Under the pieces are notes generated by a model. The model made no database searches. It was given only the letters and a program-made list of their open reading frames with translations, and was not told where the DNA came from. A stretch of DNA of 52,455 bases from a virus: positions 1 to 52,455 of IMG/VR virus record IMGVR_UViG_3300001533_001980; one strand, 5' to 3'. Below, in pieces: positions 25,339-33,961 of this stretch; within the stretch, counting starts at the first letter, position 1; each line of letters opens with the position of its first letter. The position numbers and the translations under genes are program-made.

Positions 25339-27627
25339 ATGACATCTATTGAAAAACTGATAGAAATATGTGATGCGAGGTTGGTTGAATTAGGGTTATC
25401 ATCCGAGTATCGCGTTAGAATGGAAGACGAGGTTCTCCACCTTGAGAGATGGCATGATTACGGCAATCGAGACATGGCGGCTGAGCTTTTGAGCAAGATG
25501 GGCAATTCCCCCGTTCCGTCAAATAAGTCTGGCTCCTTGATATTGTTTCTTATGGGGATTTCGTCGGTTGATCCAATAGAACATGGCATCCCGATGTCCA
25601 GTGCGACAATCAGGAGCGGAGACGCTCCCGACATAGATAATGATTTTGACCCACGATATAGAGAGGACATTAAGCGTCATATCGTGGAGTCATTCGGGGA
25701 AGAGCGTGTCTGCTCGATTGGATCGTATCAAACCTATCGAACAAGTTCCGTGCTGACCGATGTAGCCCGAACGCTCGGTCTGGATATTCATGAGATTCGG
25801 GCTATAACTAAAAAGATTCAACCATTGCAGTCTTTCGAGGACGAAGAGGGGCAAGAGCAGAAGGTTGATGATATGAGTTTTGATGATTTATGCGAGCATT
25901 ATCCTGACCTGAAGGCATACCTTGAAAAGTATCCAGCGGTACGGAGGCACGCAGAAGTTCTCCGCAATCAAGTCAAGAACATGGGGACGCACGCAGGGGG
26001 CGTAATTATATCAGACCTCAATTTGCAAGGGCGAATACCTGTTCTATATGATAAGCCATCCAGTGAATCCAGAAAGATCATTTCGGCATGGGCTGAGGCA
26101 CCCGGCAAGAGCGAAGATTTGAGCGAGGTAGGACTTGTAAAATTCGATATTTTAGGGCTGAACACCCTTTCTGTTATATCGGACTGCATGGCACTGATTG
26201 AGAAAACGAGGGGCAAGAAAATAACAAGGGAGCAAGTTCCGATTGACGACAGGGAATCAATTCGCACTTGCTCTCGTGGTGACTTGGTGGGAATCTTTCA
26301 GCTTGAAAATCCAGCGACATTACCGGTGGCAAGGGAGGTGGCCCTTGAGACTCTTGGCGACGTTTCCGCTTTGACCTCTCTCATTCGCCCCGGACCAAGA
26401 GACATGGGGATGGATATGGAGTATGCTCGACGCAAGCATGGTCATCCCTACGTTATGCCTGATTTTCTAAAGCGCATGCTGGCAGACACATACGGAACAG
26501 TGGTTTTTCAGGAGCAGGCGATGTCTGTCGCACAGAAGATAGCGGGTCTTTCCAAGCCAGAATCTTACGGATTTGTTAAAGCAATCGCTAAGAAGCTGAA
26601 AGACAAAATGGCATCATTTCATCAGAAATTCAGAGATGGTTCCAAGCCACTACGAGATTCTGGCGAGCTGACTATGGAAGATGTTGATGCGATTTACAAT
26701 TTGCTGGAGACTTTTGCAGGATATGCGTTCAACCGGGCACATGCCGTCTCATATTCAGCTATTAGTACGATTCAGTTATGGTTAAAATACCATTATTTTC
26801 CCGAATTCTTGTGTGCCCTCATCAATAATACCGATCCTGGCAAGAAGAAACATGGTTCTTCCAATATCATGGTGGATTACATAAATTATTCTCGTCGAAG
26901 AGGCGTTGCTGTGCTCGGACCCCATATAAGTAAGAGCAAGGGGAGTTTCACGCTAGACAATGGAGATATTCGTTTTTCGCTGGGGCACATCAAGTACGTG
27001 GCGACTATGGCAAATGTAATCGAGTCGTTTCAGCCCATCGTCAGCATGGAGGATTTTCACGAAAGGGTGAAAGTAACGAGCGTAGGAAAGACGGGGCGCA
27101 AAACAAGTCGGAGACCTAACAAGCGGCAAGTGGAGAGTCTTATTGCGGCTGGTGCTTTTGACCATTTAGGGACTCGCAATGATGTAGCAGCGAAATACTA
27201 TGAATTAAGAAAGGGCAAGGAGGAAGATCCCCCGGAGAGAACTGATGATGAATGGGTAAATATGGAAAAAGAGGTAATTGGGGTATGCCTGTCAAAAGAA
27301 CCACTTTACAAACAGTATGAAGAACTCATTCGCAAGAATAAGTGGACGGCGATTCATGGGATAAGTGACAAGAAGAAAGTCCGGGTGTTCGGCAAGGTTG
27401 AAAATATTAGTCCTCATACGTCCAAGGCTGGCAACTCAATGTATATAGTAGTCCTTGGTGATGGTTTGGACGTTATGAAATTTTTCGTATTTGCTGGCGG
27501 CATGGAGTTCTTCCGTGAGAATGTTAAGATTGGGAATATCGGAGCGTTTCCACTGGATAGGTTTGACGACTCGGATACCCGTTTTTTTGATGATCGGGGT
27601 AATGTTGAAATTCTCAAAATGAAGTAG
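25339..27627 (+). CDS. dnaE: DNA polymerase III alpha-like, C-terminal part (catalytic palm, fingers, OB)
   Basis: 762 residues, ATG 25339 with GAGGTGTG upstream. Catalytic Asps are in PDIDNDF (about 97-103) and KFDILGL (about 270). Fingers motifs follow (LIRPGPRDMGMDMEYARR, FQEQAMSVAQKIAG, YAFNRAHAVSYS), then an OB-fold near the end. The first 90 residues are a diverged second copy of the segment that ends the upstream gene: SEYRVRMEDEV, then SNKSGSLILFLMGISSVDPIEHG, with the GRGSAAGS motif lost. The two proteins probably form one polymerase. Confidence 0.9.
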   Translation: MTSIEKLIEICDARLVELGLSSEYRVRMEDEVLHLERWHDYGNRDMAAELLSKMGNSPVPSNKSGSLILFLMGISSVDPIEHGIPMSSATIRSGDAPDIDNDFDPRYREDIKRHIVESFGEERVCSIGSYQTYRTSSVLTDVARTLGLDIHEIRAITKKIQPLQSFEDEEGQEQKVDDMSFDDLCEHYPDLKAYLEKYPAVRRHAEVLRNQVKNMGTHAGGVIISDLNLQGRIPVLYDKPSSESRKIISAWAEAPGKSEDLSEVGLVKFDILGLNTLSVISDCMALIEKTRGKKITREQVPIDDRESIRTCSRGDLVGIFQLENPATLPVAREVALETLGDVSALTSLIRPGPRDMGMDMEYARRKHGHPYVMPDFLKRMLADTYGTVVFQEQAMSVAQKIAGLSKPESYGFVKAIAKKLKDKMASFHQKFRDGSKPLRDSGELTMEDVDAIYNLLETFAGYAFNRAHAVSYSAISTIQLWLKYHYFPEFLCALINNTDPGKKKHGSSNIMVDYINYSRRRGVAVLGPHISKSKGSFTLDNGDIRFSLGHIKYVATMANVIESFQPIVSMEDFHERVKVTSVGKTGRKTSRRPNKRQVESLIAAGAFDHLGTRNDVAAKYYELRKGKEEDPPERTDDEWVNMEKEVIGVCLSKEPLYKQYEELIRKNKWTAIHGISDKKKVRVFGKVENISPHTSKAGNSMYIVVLGDGLDVMKFFVFAGGMEFFRENVKIGNIGAFPLDRFDDSDTRFFDDRGNVEILKMK

Positions 27628-27646
27628 AAAATATAAGGAGGAGAAG

Positions 27647-28003
27647 ATGCTGGAAAAAGACACACTGATCAGGGTACAGACGAGGACGAAGGAAGATATT
27701 TTCGGAGACTGCCTGTACAAAATCGTCGAGACCGGAGTCTCGATGCCGGACCCATCGGGACAGGACTGCCTCGTGGCAGACGGTGTTAGGTGCGTGATGC
27801 TTGGGGGCTCTGGACCTTCGGCTCGCAAAGGCTTCGAGGTTATGGATCGAGAGCCCACCATCCAAGCCAACATCCGCGAGGGAATTACGGAAATCATTAC
27901 AGATGACAAACGTGCTGAAATTTTGGCATACTATGAAGATCGGGCAAAGGACGGAACTCCTCGTCGGGTGGCTCATGGTGGCTCTGGCGTCTTAGAACTA
28001 TGA
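27647..28003 (+). CDS. Conserved-looking small phage protein
   Basis: 118 residues, with AAGGAGGAGAAG before the start. A central CVMLGGSGPSARKGF segment is distinctive, and the C-terminus has GGSGVLEL. Probably a small enzyme or binding domain; I do not know its role. It follows the polymerase gene and ends at a hairpin. Confidence 0.55.
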   Translation: MLEKDTLIRVQTRTKEDIFGDCLYKIVETGVSMPDPSGQDCLVADGVRCVMLGGSGPSARKGFEVMDREPTIQANIREGITEIITDDKRAEILAYYEDRAKDGTPRRVAHGGSGVLEL

Positions 28004-28010
28004 TGTCGAA

Positions 28011-28045
28011 TGGGGCAGGTTAGTAAACGTCACTTACCTGTCCCA
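28011..28045 (+). terminator. Hairpin terminator-like stem
   Basis: TGGGGCAGGT pairs with ACCTGTCCCA (10 bp with one G-T), loop of 15 nt, followed by TTTGGG. It lies between the small protein and the glycosyltransferase cluster. Confidence 0.55.
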
Positions 28046-28064
28046 TTTGGGAAATGGAAATGGG

Positions 28065-28955
28065 ATGGTAACGATTGTAATTTGCTATCGAGCTGGAACA
28101 TCGGAAATGTTGAAGGTATGCTTGTCTAGTCTTCAGCGGCATACGAAACAGGAGGTTGCCTGTGCCGTTGTCACGACCGATGTAGATGATGGGCTTGTCT
28201 CACTCCAGAAGGAGAATCAATTCTCCCTATTTGAAGTGGATGTTCCTGACGATCCCGCATCCCGTATTCATGGAAACATGCTCGACAAAGTAATTCCCTC
28301 CGAAATAACGACAGAATACGTCCTGACTTTGGACTCTGACTGCTTTCCGGTGGCTGATTACTGGCTTAGAGATTTACTGAAAATGATGGATGATTCACGG
28401 CTGGTTGGTATCTTGCATCCTTGGGCACCACCGCCTGACGACATGGCTAAGAGCAAGATGACATGGCGAATTCGCTCGCAGCGTTGTTGGAATGGAACCC
28501 ATGTCGCCTGCCAAATGATTCGGACGGCTGATTACAAAGAGCTTCAATCTTGTGGTGTGAATTACGCAGGAGGGGACGATACGGGATTGCTTGTTCCGAT
28601 GCAGGCGGCGGCTAAGGGATGGGGCATATCTGGCTTCCGACCTACACGCTGTCCACTTCCTTCTGCGAATGGATCGCATTTCGATCCGGAGTACAATCGA
28701 ACATGTTGTGTTATTTTTGGCGATAAGATGTGTCATGTCGGATCATATACGCTATCCAAGTGCGGGATCGAAAAACGCGATTCTGCCACGTTCGAGTGGT
28801 CGGTTGGGCGTATATTGGCTGATAACGGTGCTGAATTTTTGCTTGAAGATCGACTTTCTCACCGCTACCGATTCGACTCAGAAGAAGAAGTTTCCAAGTA
28901 TGATATGGGTATTATATTTGGCGCCTGCGCCGACGGACGAACTCTTAGGGGATGA
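28065..28955 (+). CDS. GT-A family glycosyltransferase (GT2-like)
   Basis: About 296 residues from ATG 28065 (TTG 28047 is also in frame). Strand MVTIVICYRAG and the helix CLSSLQRHT start a GT-A fold. The metal-binding DxD is in TLDSDCF (about 93). The acceptor region contains NYAGGDDTGLLVPMQA. It transfers sugar from a nucleotide sugar to DNA, protein or glycan; the acceptor is unknown. It is the first of three GT-like genes together with a dUTPase-fold gene. Confidence 0.7.
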   Translation: MVTIVICYRAGTSEMLKVCLSSLQRHTKQEVACAVVTTDVDDGLVSLQKENQFSLFEVDVPDDPASRIHGNMLDKVIPSEITTEYVLTLDSDCFPVADYWLRDLLKMMDDSRLVGILHPWAPPPDDMAKSKMTWRIRSQRCWNGTHVACQMIRTADYKELQSCGVNYAGGDDTGLLVPMQAAAKGWGISGFRPTRCPLPSANGSHFDPEYNRTCCVIFGDKMCHVGSYTLSKCGIEKRDSATFEWSVGRILADNGAEFLLEDRLSHRYRFDSEEEVSKYDMGIIFGACADGRTLRG

Positions 28956-28967
28956 CAAACAAGGAGA

Positions 28968-29858
28968 ATGGCTATGAATTTTCCATTCGGAGAAATTAGC
29001 GGAACTTACGAGATTTACAGGAATCAGCAATTGGATAATGAGTTTCGCTTAGACTGCGAAGTGACATTCATGGAGGATGGGAAGACCGCAGAGAAATTGG
29101 AGTGGAGCGTCGATGGCGGAATTCTTCGCTTGAGGGACGGGGATGGAACCGTGGCTTATGAATTCATTGGCGTCGAGATGGTCAACGGGATTGTTGCGGC
29201 GTCCGGGTTCTACCGATACCAAGGCGTACCTGAGCGGGTTGTCATGTGTAAGAGGCTTCTGCTATCTGAAGTGAAGTGGCGTATTTGTGTTTCGTCCCAT
29301 CCTAAGAATGAGAAGGATGTGATGCCTAAACTGATCAAGTCTATGAAACAGGCGGGGGTTGACTTGTCTGCGGTAACAGTTGTGGTTGGCAGTGTTCCGT
29401 ATGCAGAGGCATTCAGTAGAAAAAGTTCTGATGGCATTTCGTATGTCTCCACGGATATCAACCTGAAGGGACTAACGTCTTTATCAAAGGTGTGCAACGA
29501 GGGCGTGGAATACCATTTTATGATGCACGACACTTGCACGGTAGCTGAAGATTTTATGGCTCGGATGGGTGCGATAAGTTTGGGATTGCATCCTGATATC
29601 GTCCTATTTCGTCCTCCATCGGAGGGATTGGACATGGGCGTCTACTCAGAGTCCTTCTTGGAAGAGCAGGACGACCTTGTATCCATCCAAGACCGGGATC
29701 GGTTCGATACTTTGTGGCGGCGAGCAGAGGTTGCCGTCATCATGCCGGGAATCAAGGTGGTAAGGAGTCCACAAGACCACTATCACAACAAAGTTCTCCG
29801 TGCGGAATGGAAAATGTCCCGAGTCGGCGTTTCCAAACTCAAGAGAATAGGGAGATAA
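28968..29858 (+). CDS. Possible glycosyltransferase-like protein with extra N-domain
   Basis: 296 residues, AAGGAGA upstream. Residues 1-95 form a beta-rich domain of unknown type. From about 103, VKWRICVSSHPKNEKDV followed by a helix and VTVVVGS resembles a GT-A start, and HFMMHDTCTVAEDF is at the place of a DxD region. Less certain than its neighbours; it is placed here by layout and position. Confidence 0.45.
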   Translation: MAMNFPFGEISGTYEIYRNQQLDNEFRLDCEVTFMEDGKTAEKLEWSVDGGILRLRDGDGTVAYEFIGVEMVNGIVAASGFYRYQGVPERVVMCKRLLLSEVKWRICVSSHPKNEKDVMPKLIKSMKQAGVDLSAVTVVVGSVPYAEAFSRKSSDGISYVSTDINLKGLTSLSKVCNEGVEYHFMMHDTCTVAEDFMARMGAISLGLHPDIVLFRPPSEGLDMGVYSESFLEEQDDLVSIQDRDRFDTLWRRAEVAVIMPGIKVVRSPQDHYHNKVLRAEWKMSRVGVSKLKRIGR

Positions 29859-29860
29859 GT

Positions 29861-30265
29861 TTGATCTCTTTATCGTTGAAGGTGCTTGACGAAAACGCGG
29901 GACGACCGTGTGGCAACCCATTCAAGGTCAGGGCGGTATGGGAAAACCCGCTCTGTACGATACAGGGCTTTCGAGAGATAGGTACGGGGTTGGCTGTTGG
30001 TCTCGGGAGGGATATGTCCTTCCACGTCGAATCTCTCATTGGAGGCGTTTATGTGCTAAGCCACAGAATAGCCCAGGATGGGGAGATTATAGTCGCCGTA
30101 ATTAACACTCGCGGGGCAAGCGTGAAGGATCTGGGAGGCGAAGCAATCGAGTTCGCCACCATCAGCATAGTCGAACAGTCTATCAAGCCAGTACGATTCA
30201 TAGAGGCGAAAGATGGGATGCGTGTCATTGTGGGCGGTCCGAAGGAGATAGGGAAAGATGTCTGA
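29861..30265 (+). CDS. dUTPase/dCTP-deaminase-fold protein
   Basis: 134 residues from TTG 29861 with GGGAGAT 5 nt upstream; the frame is open further up. The strand-rich middle (GLAVGLGRDMSFHVESLIGG, DGEIIVAVINTRG, EFATISIVEQS) has the order of trimeric dUTPase-fold proteins. The usual catalytic motifs are not clearly preserved, so it may bind rather than hydrolyse nucleotides, or be a structural version of the fold. It lies between two glycosyltransferase genes. Confidence 0.45.
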   Translation: MISLSLKVLDENAGRPCGNPFKVRAVWENPLCTIQGFREIGTGLAVGLGRDMSFHVESLIGGVYVLSHRIAQDGEIIVAVINTRGASVKDLGGEAIEFATISIVEQSIKPVRFIEAKDGMRVIVGGPKEIGKDV

Positions 30266-31478
30266 CTTGCCAGTCATATCCGTCTTTGGAGTCTCCGAAA
30301 TTAAGCTGGAAACTCCCGGTCCGGCACCCGGATTTGAGACAAGGGAGTTGGATTGCCGATGTCACCTAACGGATGACGAACTGCCGAAGATATTGTCCGA
30401 AGACAAACCGGTAGCCATTGTCTCCATCGGGGAATCCCGTCAAGGGTTTCCGAACTTGGGATCTGCTCCGTTCTTTATCAAGCGAAAGTGGTTGCACTTT
30501 GGACCTAATGATGGACACGATGTTATAGGTCGGGATGTCTTTCGGTGTTTCCTGCGTAATGTATTGGAAAGAAGAAGTCCGATACCTCTTGTGAGTGTTT
30601 TTACGCCTGCCTATAAAACGGGAGACAAGATTTTGCGTCCTTTCCACTCCCTGTTGTCTCAAACGTACGCGGATTGGGAATGGATTATCATGGATGACTC
30701 TGATGACGATGGGGAAACGTTTGCGTTGCTCAAGGATTTGGCATCTCGTGACCATCGCATACGGGTATACAAAGAGTGCAGGCATTCAGGATCAATAGGA
30801 GATGTCAAGAGGGCGGCTTGTGATTTGGCAAGGGGGGCTATTCTTGTCGAACTTGATCATGACGACCAGCTTACACCGCAATGTCTACAATGGCTTGTAT
30901 CGGGTTACAGCAAACATCCTGATGTTGGATTCATCTATACAGATTTTGCCGAGTGTTCGGAGGGTGGGGACAGCGTAGAATATAGTCCCGGCTGGGGATT
31001 CGGATATGGCAGCTACAGGAAAGAGAATCATAACGGTATGATTTATTCAGTCGTAAATTGCCCCCATATCAATGCTAAGACAATTCGACACATCATCGCA
31101 GCTCCAAACCATGTTCGATCTTGGAGAACAACTGCATATAGAGCAATGGGTGGGCATAACCCAATAATACACGTCGCTGACGATTATGAAATCCTCATTC
31201 GTACATTTTTATCAACTCGTATGGGGCATATTCCAAGGATGGGATATATTCAATATCGGAATCAAGATGGAAACACTCATCGGGCAAGGAACAAAGAGAT
31301 TCAAAGGCTTGTGCGGTATTTCTCAATTGCGTATGACGCCAGCATTCATCGAAGGCTGATAGATCTGGGCGTAGACGATTTTATTTGGGATTCTGAAAGA
31401 AAGCAGCCATCGTTTTTCCGATTGAGAATGCCGAATCAATCCGTAGAGTCTCACTGCACGGTAACGATAGATGTGTAG
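30258..31478 (+). CDS. GT2 glycosyltransferase with N-terminal extension
   Basis: 406 residues. The GT2 domain starts near residue 113: LVSVFTPAYKTGD, SLLSQTYADWEWIIMDDS, and ILVELDHDDQLTP with the DxD-like motif (near 200). VADDYEILIRTF is the acceptor/catalytic region. The first 110 residues are an extra domain. It overlaps the dUTPase-fold gene by 8 nt. Probable substrate: DNA or a virion/host glycan. Confidence 0.75.
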   Translation: MSDLPVISVFGVSEIKLETPGPAPGFETRELDCRCHLTDDELPKILSEDKPVAIVSIGESRQGFPNLGSAPFFIKRKWLHFGPNDGHDVIGRDVFRCFLRNVLERRSPIPLVSVFTPAYKTGDKILRPFHSLLSQTYADWEWIIMDDSDDDGETFALLKDLASRDHRIRVYKECRHSGSIGDVKRAACDLARGAILVELDHDDQLTPQCLQWLVSGYSKHPDVGFIYTDFAECSEGGDSVEYSPGWGFGYGSYRKENHNGMIYSVVNCPHINAKTIRHIIAAPNHVRSWRTTAYRAMGGHNPIIHVADDYEILIRTFLSTRMGHIPRMGYIQYRNQDGNTHRARNKEIQRLVRYFSIAYDASIHRRLIDLGVDDFIWDSERKQPSFFRLRMPNQSVESHCTVTIDV

Positions 31479-31701
31479 TAGGGAGCCAGCGTGTCCTGCT
31501 TGCGGAAAGACGGCAAGAAAGCAACGCCGGTGGTCACTCGGACAGTCAAGGGCGGCAAATGAGTGGGCGTACATTTGTCCTGATTATCCATCCTGTGACA
31601 CCTATGTTGGCTGCCATCCCGGCACTGACATTCCGCTAGGAACGATGGCGGGGCGGGAATTGCGTCTACTTCGCAAGAAAGCCCATGACGCATTCGATTG
31701 G
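31471..31701 (+). pseudogene. Zinc-finger protein (DUF3268-like), 5' part, interrupted
   Basis: It has CPACG, CPDYPSCDTYVGCH and the GTDIPLGTMAGRELRLLRKKAHDAF segment of small phage zinc-finger proteins known as DUF3268. The match ends at AFDW (31701), where the frame enters the TnpB element and stops at 31728. The missing end is encoded at 32909-33088. Deleting 31702-32908 would rejoin the codons as FDW-LWKSGRMTR. Confidence 0.7.
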
Positions 31702-31763
31702 GTATACGAATTTTTCCTCAAAAGATAGTCGACTATAGTGATGTATGGTGATATCTTGGTATT

Positions 31764-31826
31764 ATGAAATTGAGCGAATATGCCCGACACAAGACAATTG
31801 TGATAGATGATGCGAGCAAAAAATGA
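31764..31826 (+). pseudogene. Relic of IS607 serine transposase tnpA
   Basis: A 20-codon frame, MKLSEYARHKTIVIDDASKK, whose first residues match the HTH start of IS607-type TnpA. The rest of the transposase is absent. Its stop overlaps the tnpB start (ATGA), the order seen in intact IS607 elements. Confidence 0.5.
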
Positions 31827-32899
31827 CAATCACCCGTACATCCAGATTTGCTTTGAAGTTTTCCAATTCTGGAAAGCGAAAGCAACTGCTTGATTTCGTC
31901 AATGAATATGTCAAGGTGGTCAATGCCATCATTGAACTGCTTTGGCAGGGCAAGGTTTTCAAGGGATCATTCGTATCAAAAGATATTCTATCACAAGTTG
32001 ACACTTGGCTTTCAGCAAGAGCATTGCAGGCTTGCGGCAAACAGGCTTTACAAGCGGTCAAATCACAACGAAAGCGCAGGAAGAAAACAATGCCTGTTGT
32101 CAGGTCTCAAACGGTTGAACTTGACCAGCGTTTTGTTTCCTTCATTGATGCCGATTCATCCTTCGATGAGTTTGTGAAGTTTTCGTCACTTGGGAACAAA
32201 CTAATTGTCGTTTGTCCGATCAAACACCACAGGCACTACAACGACCTTGTCTCTCGTGGTTTCAAGCGATCTAAGTCAACAAGGCTTACTGTCGTTAATG
32301 GCAGCCTGTATCTCGATGTCATACTCGAAAGAGAAGCCATACCCATTAAGTCAGGCAAAACCATCGGGATTGACATGGGTATCAAGAAACTGATGGTTGA
32401 TTCAGATGGCAATGAGTACGGCAAGGACATTGAAAGACTGCTGGACAAAGCTAACAGAAAGCAGTTCAAGTCTAGGGCGTTTGACAGGGCTTTAGCCGAA
32501 AGAGATGCCTATATCAATGCTGCCGTCAAGCAATTACCTCTTGCCAATGTCGTCATTGAAGATTTGGCAGGCTTGGACAAAAACACTAAGAAAAGGCTTA
32601 GAAAGCCATTCAGAAAGAAAGTCCATCGCTGGACTTATGCTAATCTCATAAAGTCGGTGGAAAGATATACAGAAGTAGTTGGAGTCCAATGTCTGCATGT
32701 CAACCCGGCTTATACATCGCAGACCTGTAGTAAATGCGGGTTTATTCACAAGTCAAACCGAGATGCTGAGTTATTCGAGTGTGGGAATTGTGGCTACACA
32801 GCGGATGCAGACTTTAATGCGTCTTTGAATATCTTGAATCGGTCACTGGCCCAGCAAAATATGGTCGCTGGAAGTACGAAAGCAAACATTCAACTATGA
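31823..32899 (+). CDS. tnpB: TnpB RNA-guided nuclease, intact catalytic triad
   Basis: 358 residues. RuvC-I GIDMGIKKLMVD (Asp about 184), RuvC-II VVIEDLAGLD (Glu about 246), zinc ribbon CSKCG and CGNCG, and RuvC-III ADADFNAS (Asp about 330). All three acidic residues are present, unlike the TnpB at 19505. The sequence is of a different subfamily. The omegaRNA would come from its 3' end, with a guide starting at about 32909 in the split zinc-finger gene. Confidence 0.88.
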   Translation: MTITRTSRFALKFSNSGKRKQLLDFVNEYVKVVNAIIELLWQGKVFKGSFVSKDILSQVDTWLSARALQACGKQALQAVKSQRKRRKKTMPVVRSQTVELDQRFVSFIDADSSFDEFVKFSSLGNKLIVVCPIKHHRHYNDLVSRGFKRSKSTRLTVVNGSLYLDVILEREAIPIKSGKTIGIDMGIKKLMVDSDGNEYGKDIERLLDKANRKQFKSRAFDRALAERDAYINAAVKQLPLANVVIEDLAGLDKNTKKRLRKPFRKKVHRWTYANLIKSVERYTEVVGVQCLHVNPAYTSQTCSKCGFIHKSNRDAELFECGNCGYTADADFNASLNILNRSLAQQNMVAGSTKANIQL

Positions 32900-32908
32900 A
32901 GTTTGCAA

Positions 32909-33088
32909 CTATGGAAGTCGGGAAGGATGACTCGAACGGGTGCCTATCGGGAATTGGCTCGCATCCTTGAAATACCGCCCGAGCGGTTTGATAAAGACGC
33001 CCATATCGCCCGCCTTGACAGTGATCAATGTTGTGCCGTTATATCCGCCTTCAATTCCATGCGACCGTGGAAAGTGCCCCGTTTCTGA
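32909..33088 (+). pseudogene. Zinc-finger protein (DUF3268-like), 3' part, interrupted
   Basis: It starts LWKSGRMTRTGAYRELARIL and contains HIARLDSDQCCAVI, the usual C-terminal half of DUF3268 proteins (a GMTRxxAYxxLA helix and an I-x-x-x-D-x-x-Q-C motif). It is separated from its 5' part by the TnpB element. A TTG at 32903 could start a short product. Confidence 0.65.
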
Positions 33089-33095
33089 TTTTATC

Positions 33096-33123
33096 TCAGA
33101 ATCTACTGCGACTTGTGCAATGA
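33096..33123 (+). promoter_or_regulatory. 28-bp element TCAGAATC-N11-GTGCAATGA, copy B
   Basis: It follows the zinc-finger gene stop by 7 nt and precedes the gene at 33172. A GATTTTATC tract lies upstream and AGGAGCGTGAGG downstream. The spacer shares TGCGACTT with copy C. Confidence 0.65.
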
Positions 33124-33171
33124 AGGAGCGTGAGGGTATTCGGTTGTGTCGTCAAAAAAGGATAACTCGGA

Positions 33172-33543
33172 ATGAAAATCAGAATGAACCACACCTCAAT
33201 AGGCGATGGATACCTGACCACGGATCATCCATCCAGCAGCTATAATATCCCTGTATTTGTGGACGATGACGGGAATGCGTATGGACCCGGTGACAAATTT
33301 CCACGATTCAATTGCAATGTCGGGTATCTTCATCAAGCGGAGGAGGTGGAATACACAGCCGAAGAAATTCAGTGGGTGCATGACTACATCGTGCGCACTA
33401 ATTTAAGCGATTGCGAGACGAGAACAGGAGCCAGAATGGATAGCCGTTGGCGGGTTTGGCTATTCGGTGAGACATGGAAAACAGCAGGGCAACTTGCCGA
33501 GATTGAGCGGATCAATGGCAAAAAGATGATTCGCAACCGGTAA
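33172..33543 (+). CDS. Hypothetical small protein
   Basis: 123 residues, ATG 33172 after AAAAAAGGATAACTCGG. It contains VDDDGNAYGPGDKFPRF and a helical C-terminal half. No family recognised. It is bounded on both sides by copies B and C of the 28-bp element, so it forms a 457-bp unit. Confidence 0.5.
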   Translation: MKIRMNHTSIGDGYLTTDHPSSSYNIPVFVDDDGNAYGPGDKFPRFNCNVGYLHQAEEVEYTAEEIQWVHDYIVRTNLSDCETRTGARMDSRWRVWLFGETWKTAGQLAEIERINGKKMIRNR

Positions 33544-33552
33544 CTGATTTTT

Positions 33553-33580
33553 TCAGAATCCATTGCGACTTGTGCAATGA
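33553..33580 (+). promoter_or_regulatory. 28-bp element TCAGAATC-N11-GTGCAATGA, copy C
   Basis: Located 9 nt after the stop of the preceding gene. It is followed by AGGGTTGTGAAGA and then, 39 nt on, by a GGAGGAAGC-ATG start at 33619. Confidence 0.65.
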
Positions 33581-33618
33581 AGGGTTGTGAAGATCGAACC
33601 CCGTCGGCAGGAGGAAGC

Positions 33619-33699
33619 ATGAAGACAGCAACAGAGTTTTGGGAGGCGCAGCAGTTAGCTAAAGACGAGGTTGTTGGCAATTCTGGAGGTGGACAATGA
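33619..33699 (+). CDS. 26-residue ORF
   Basis: MKTATEFWEAQQLAKDEVV... with a good GGAGGAAGC ribosome site. An in-frame ATG inside the copy C element (33577) would add 14 residues. The stop overlaps the next start (ATGA). Confidence 0.4.
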   Translation: MKTATEFWEAQQLAKDEVVGNSGGGQ

Positions 33700-33959
33700 A
33701 CTACACAAAGACCGTATTGATGCCGATTGACGTTCCTGACTGCGGGTACTGTCGGGAGCCGGGAACCCCGTATCGCATCTGCGAGCACTTCGACAACGAG
33801 GGCGGGCACCCTACGTGCGAGCTAAACTTGGGGTCGCTAAAGTATGCCGATGACGGTGGAGTGCGGAAACCGGTCGGTGTGCTTCACTTGCTGGCGCATC
33901 CTTCACCCTTCGCGGTGAAGCGAAGCGGAACTCCCGATAGCGGTGGAAGGAGTTGTTAG
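33696..33959 (+). CDS. Small Cys/His protein
   Basis: 87 residues, GGAGGTGG upstream. CGYC and CEHF...HPTCEL suggest a zinc site in the first 45 residues. The last 25 residues are low complexity and may be out of family. Function unknown. Confidence 0.45.
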   Translation: MNYTKTVLMPIDVPDCGYCREPGTPYRICEHFDNEGGHPTCELNLGSLKYADDGGVRKPVGVLHLLAHPSPFAVKRSGTPDSGGRSC

Positions 33960-33961
33960 GC

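Larger units (their letters stand above)
31702..32908 (+). mobile_element. IS607-like TnpB element interrupting a gene
   Basis: Boundaries are inferred from gene reconstruction: the left flank ends at GG in the TGG codon, and the right flank resumes CTATGG. No target duplication is seen, as expected for IS607. Inside are a 20-residue relic with an IS607-TnpA-like N-terminus and an intact tnpB. Length about 1.2 kb. Confidence 0.65.

Noticed and set aside
33955-33961. GTTAGGC directly before an ATG, like the end of an integron attC site
   Set aside because: No matching RYYYAAC partner, no fold of attC type and no integrase in the window.
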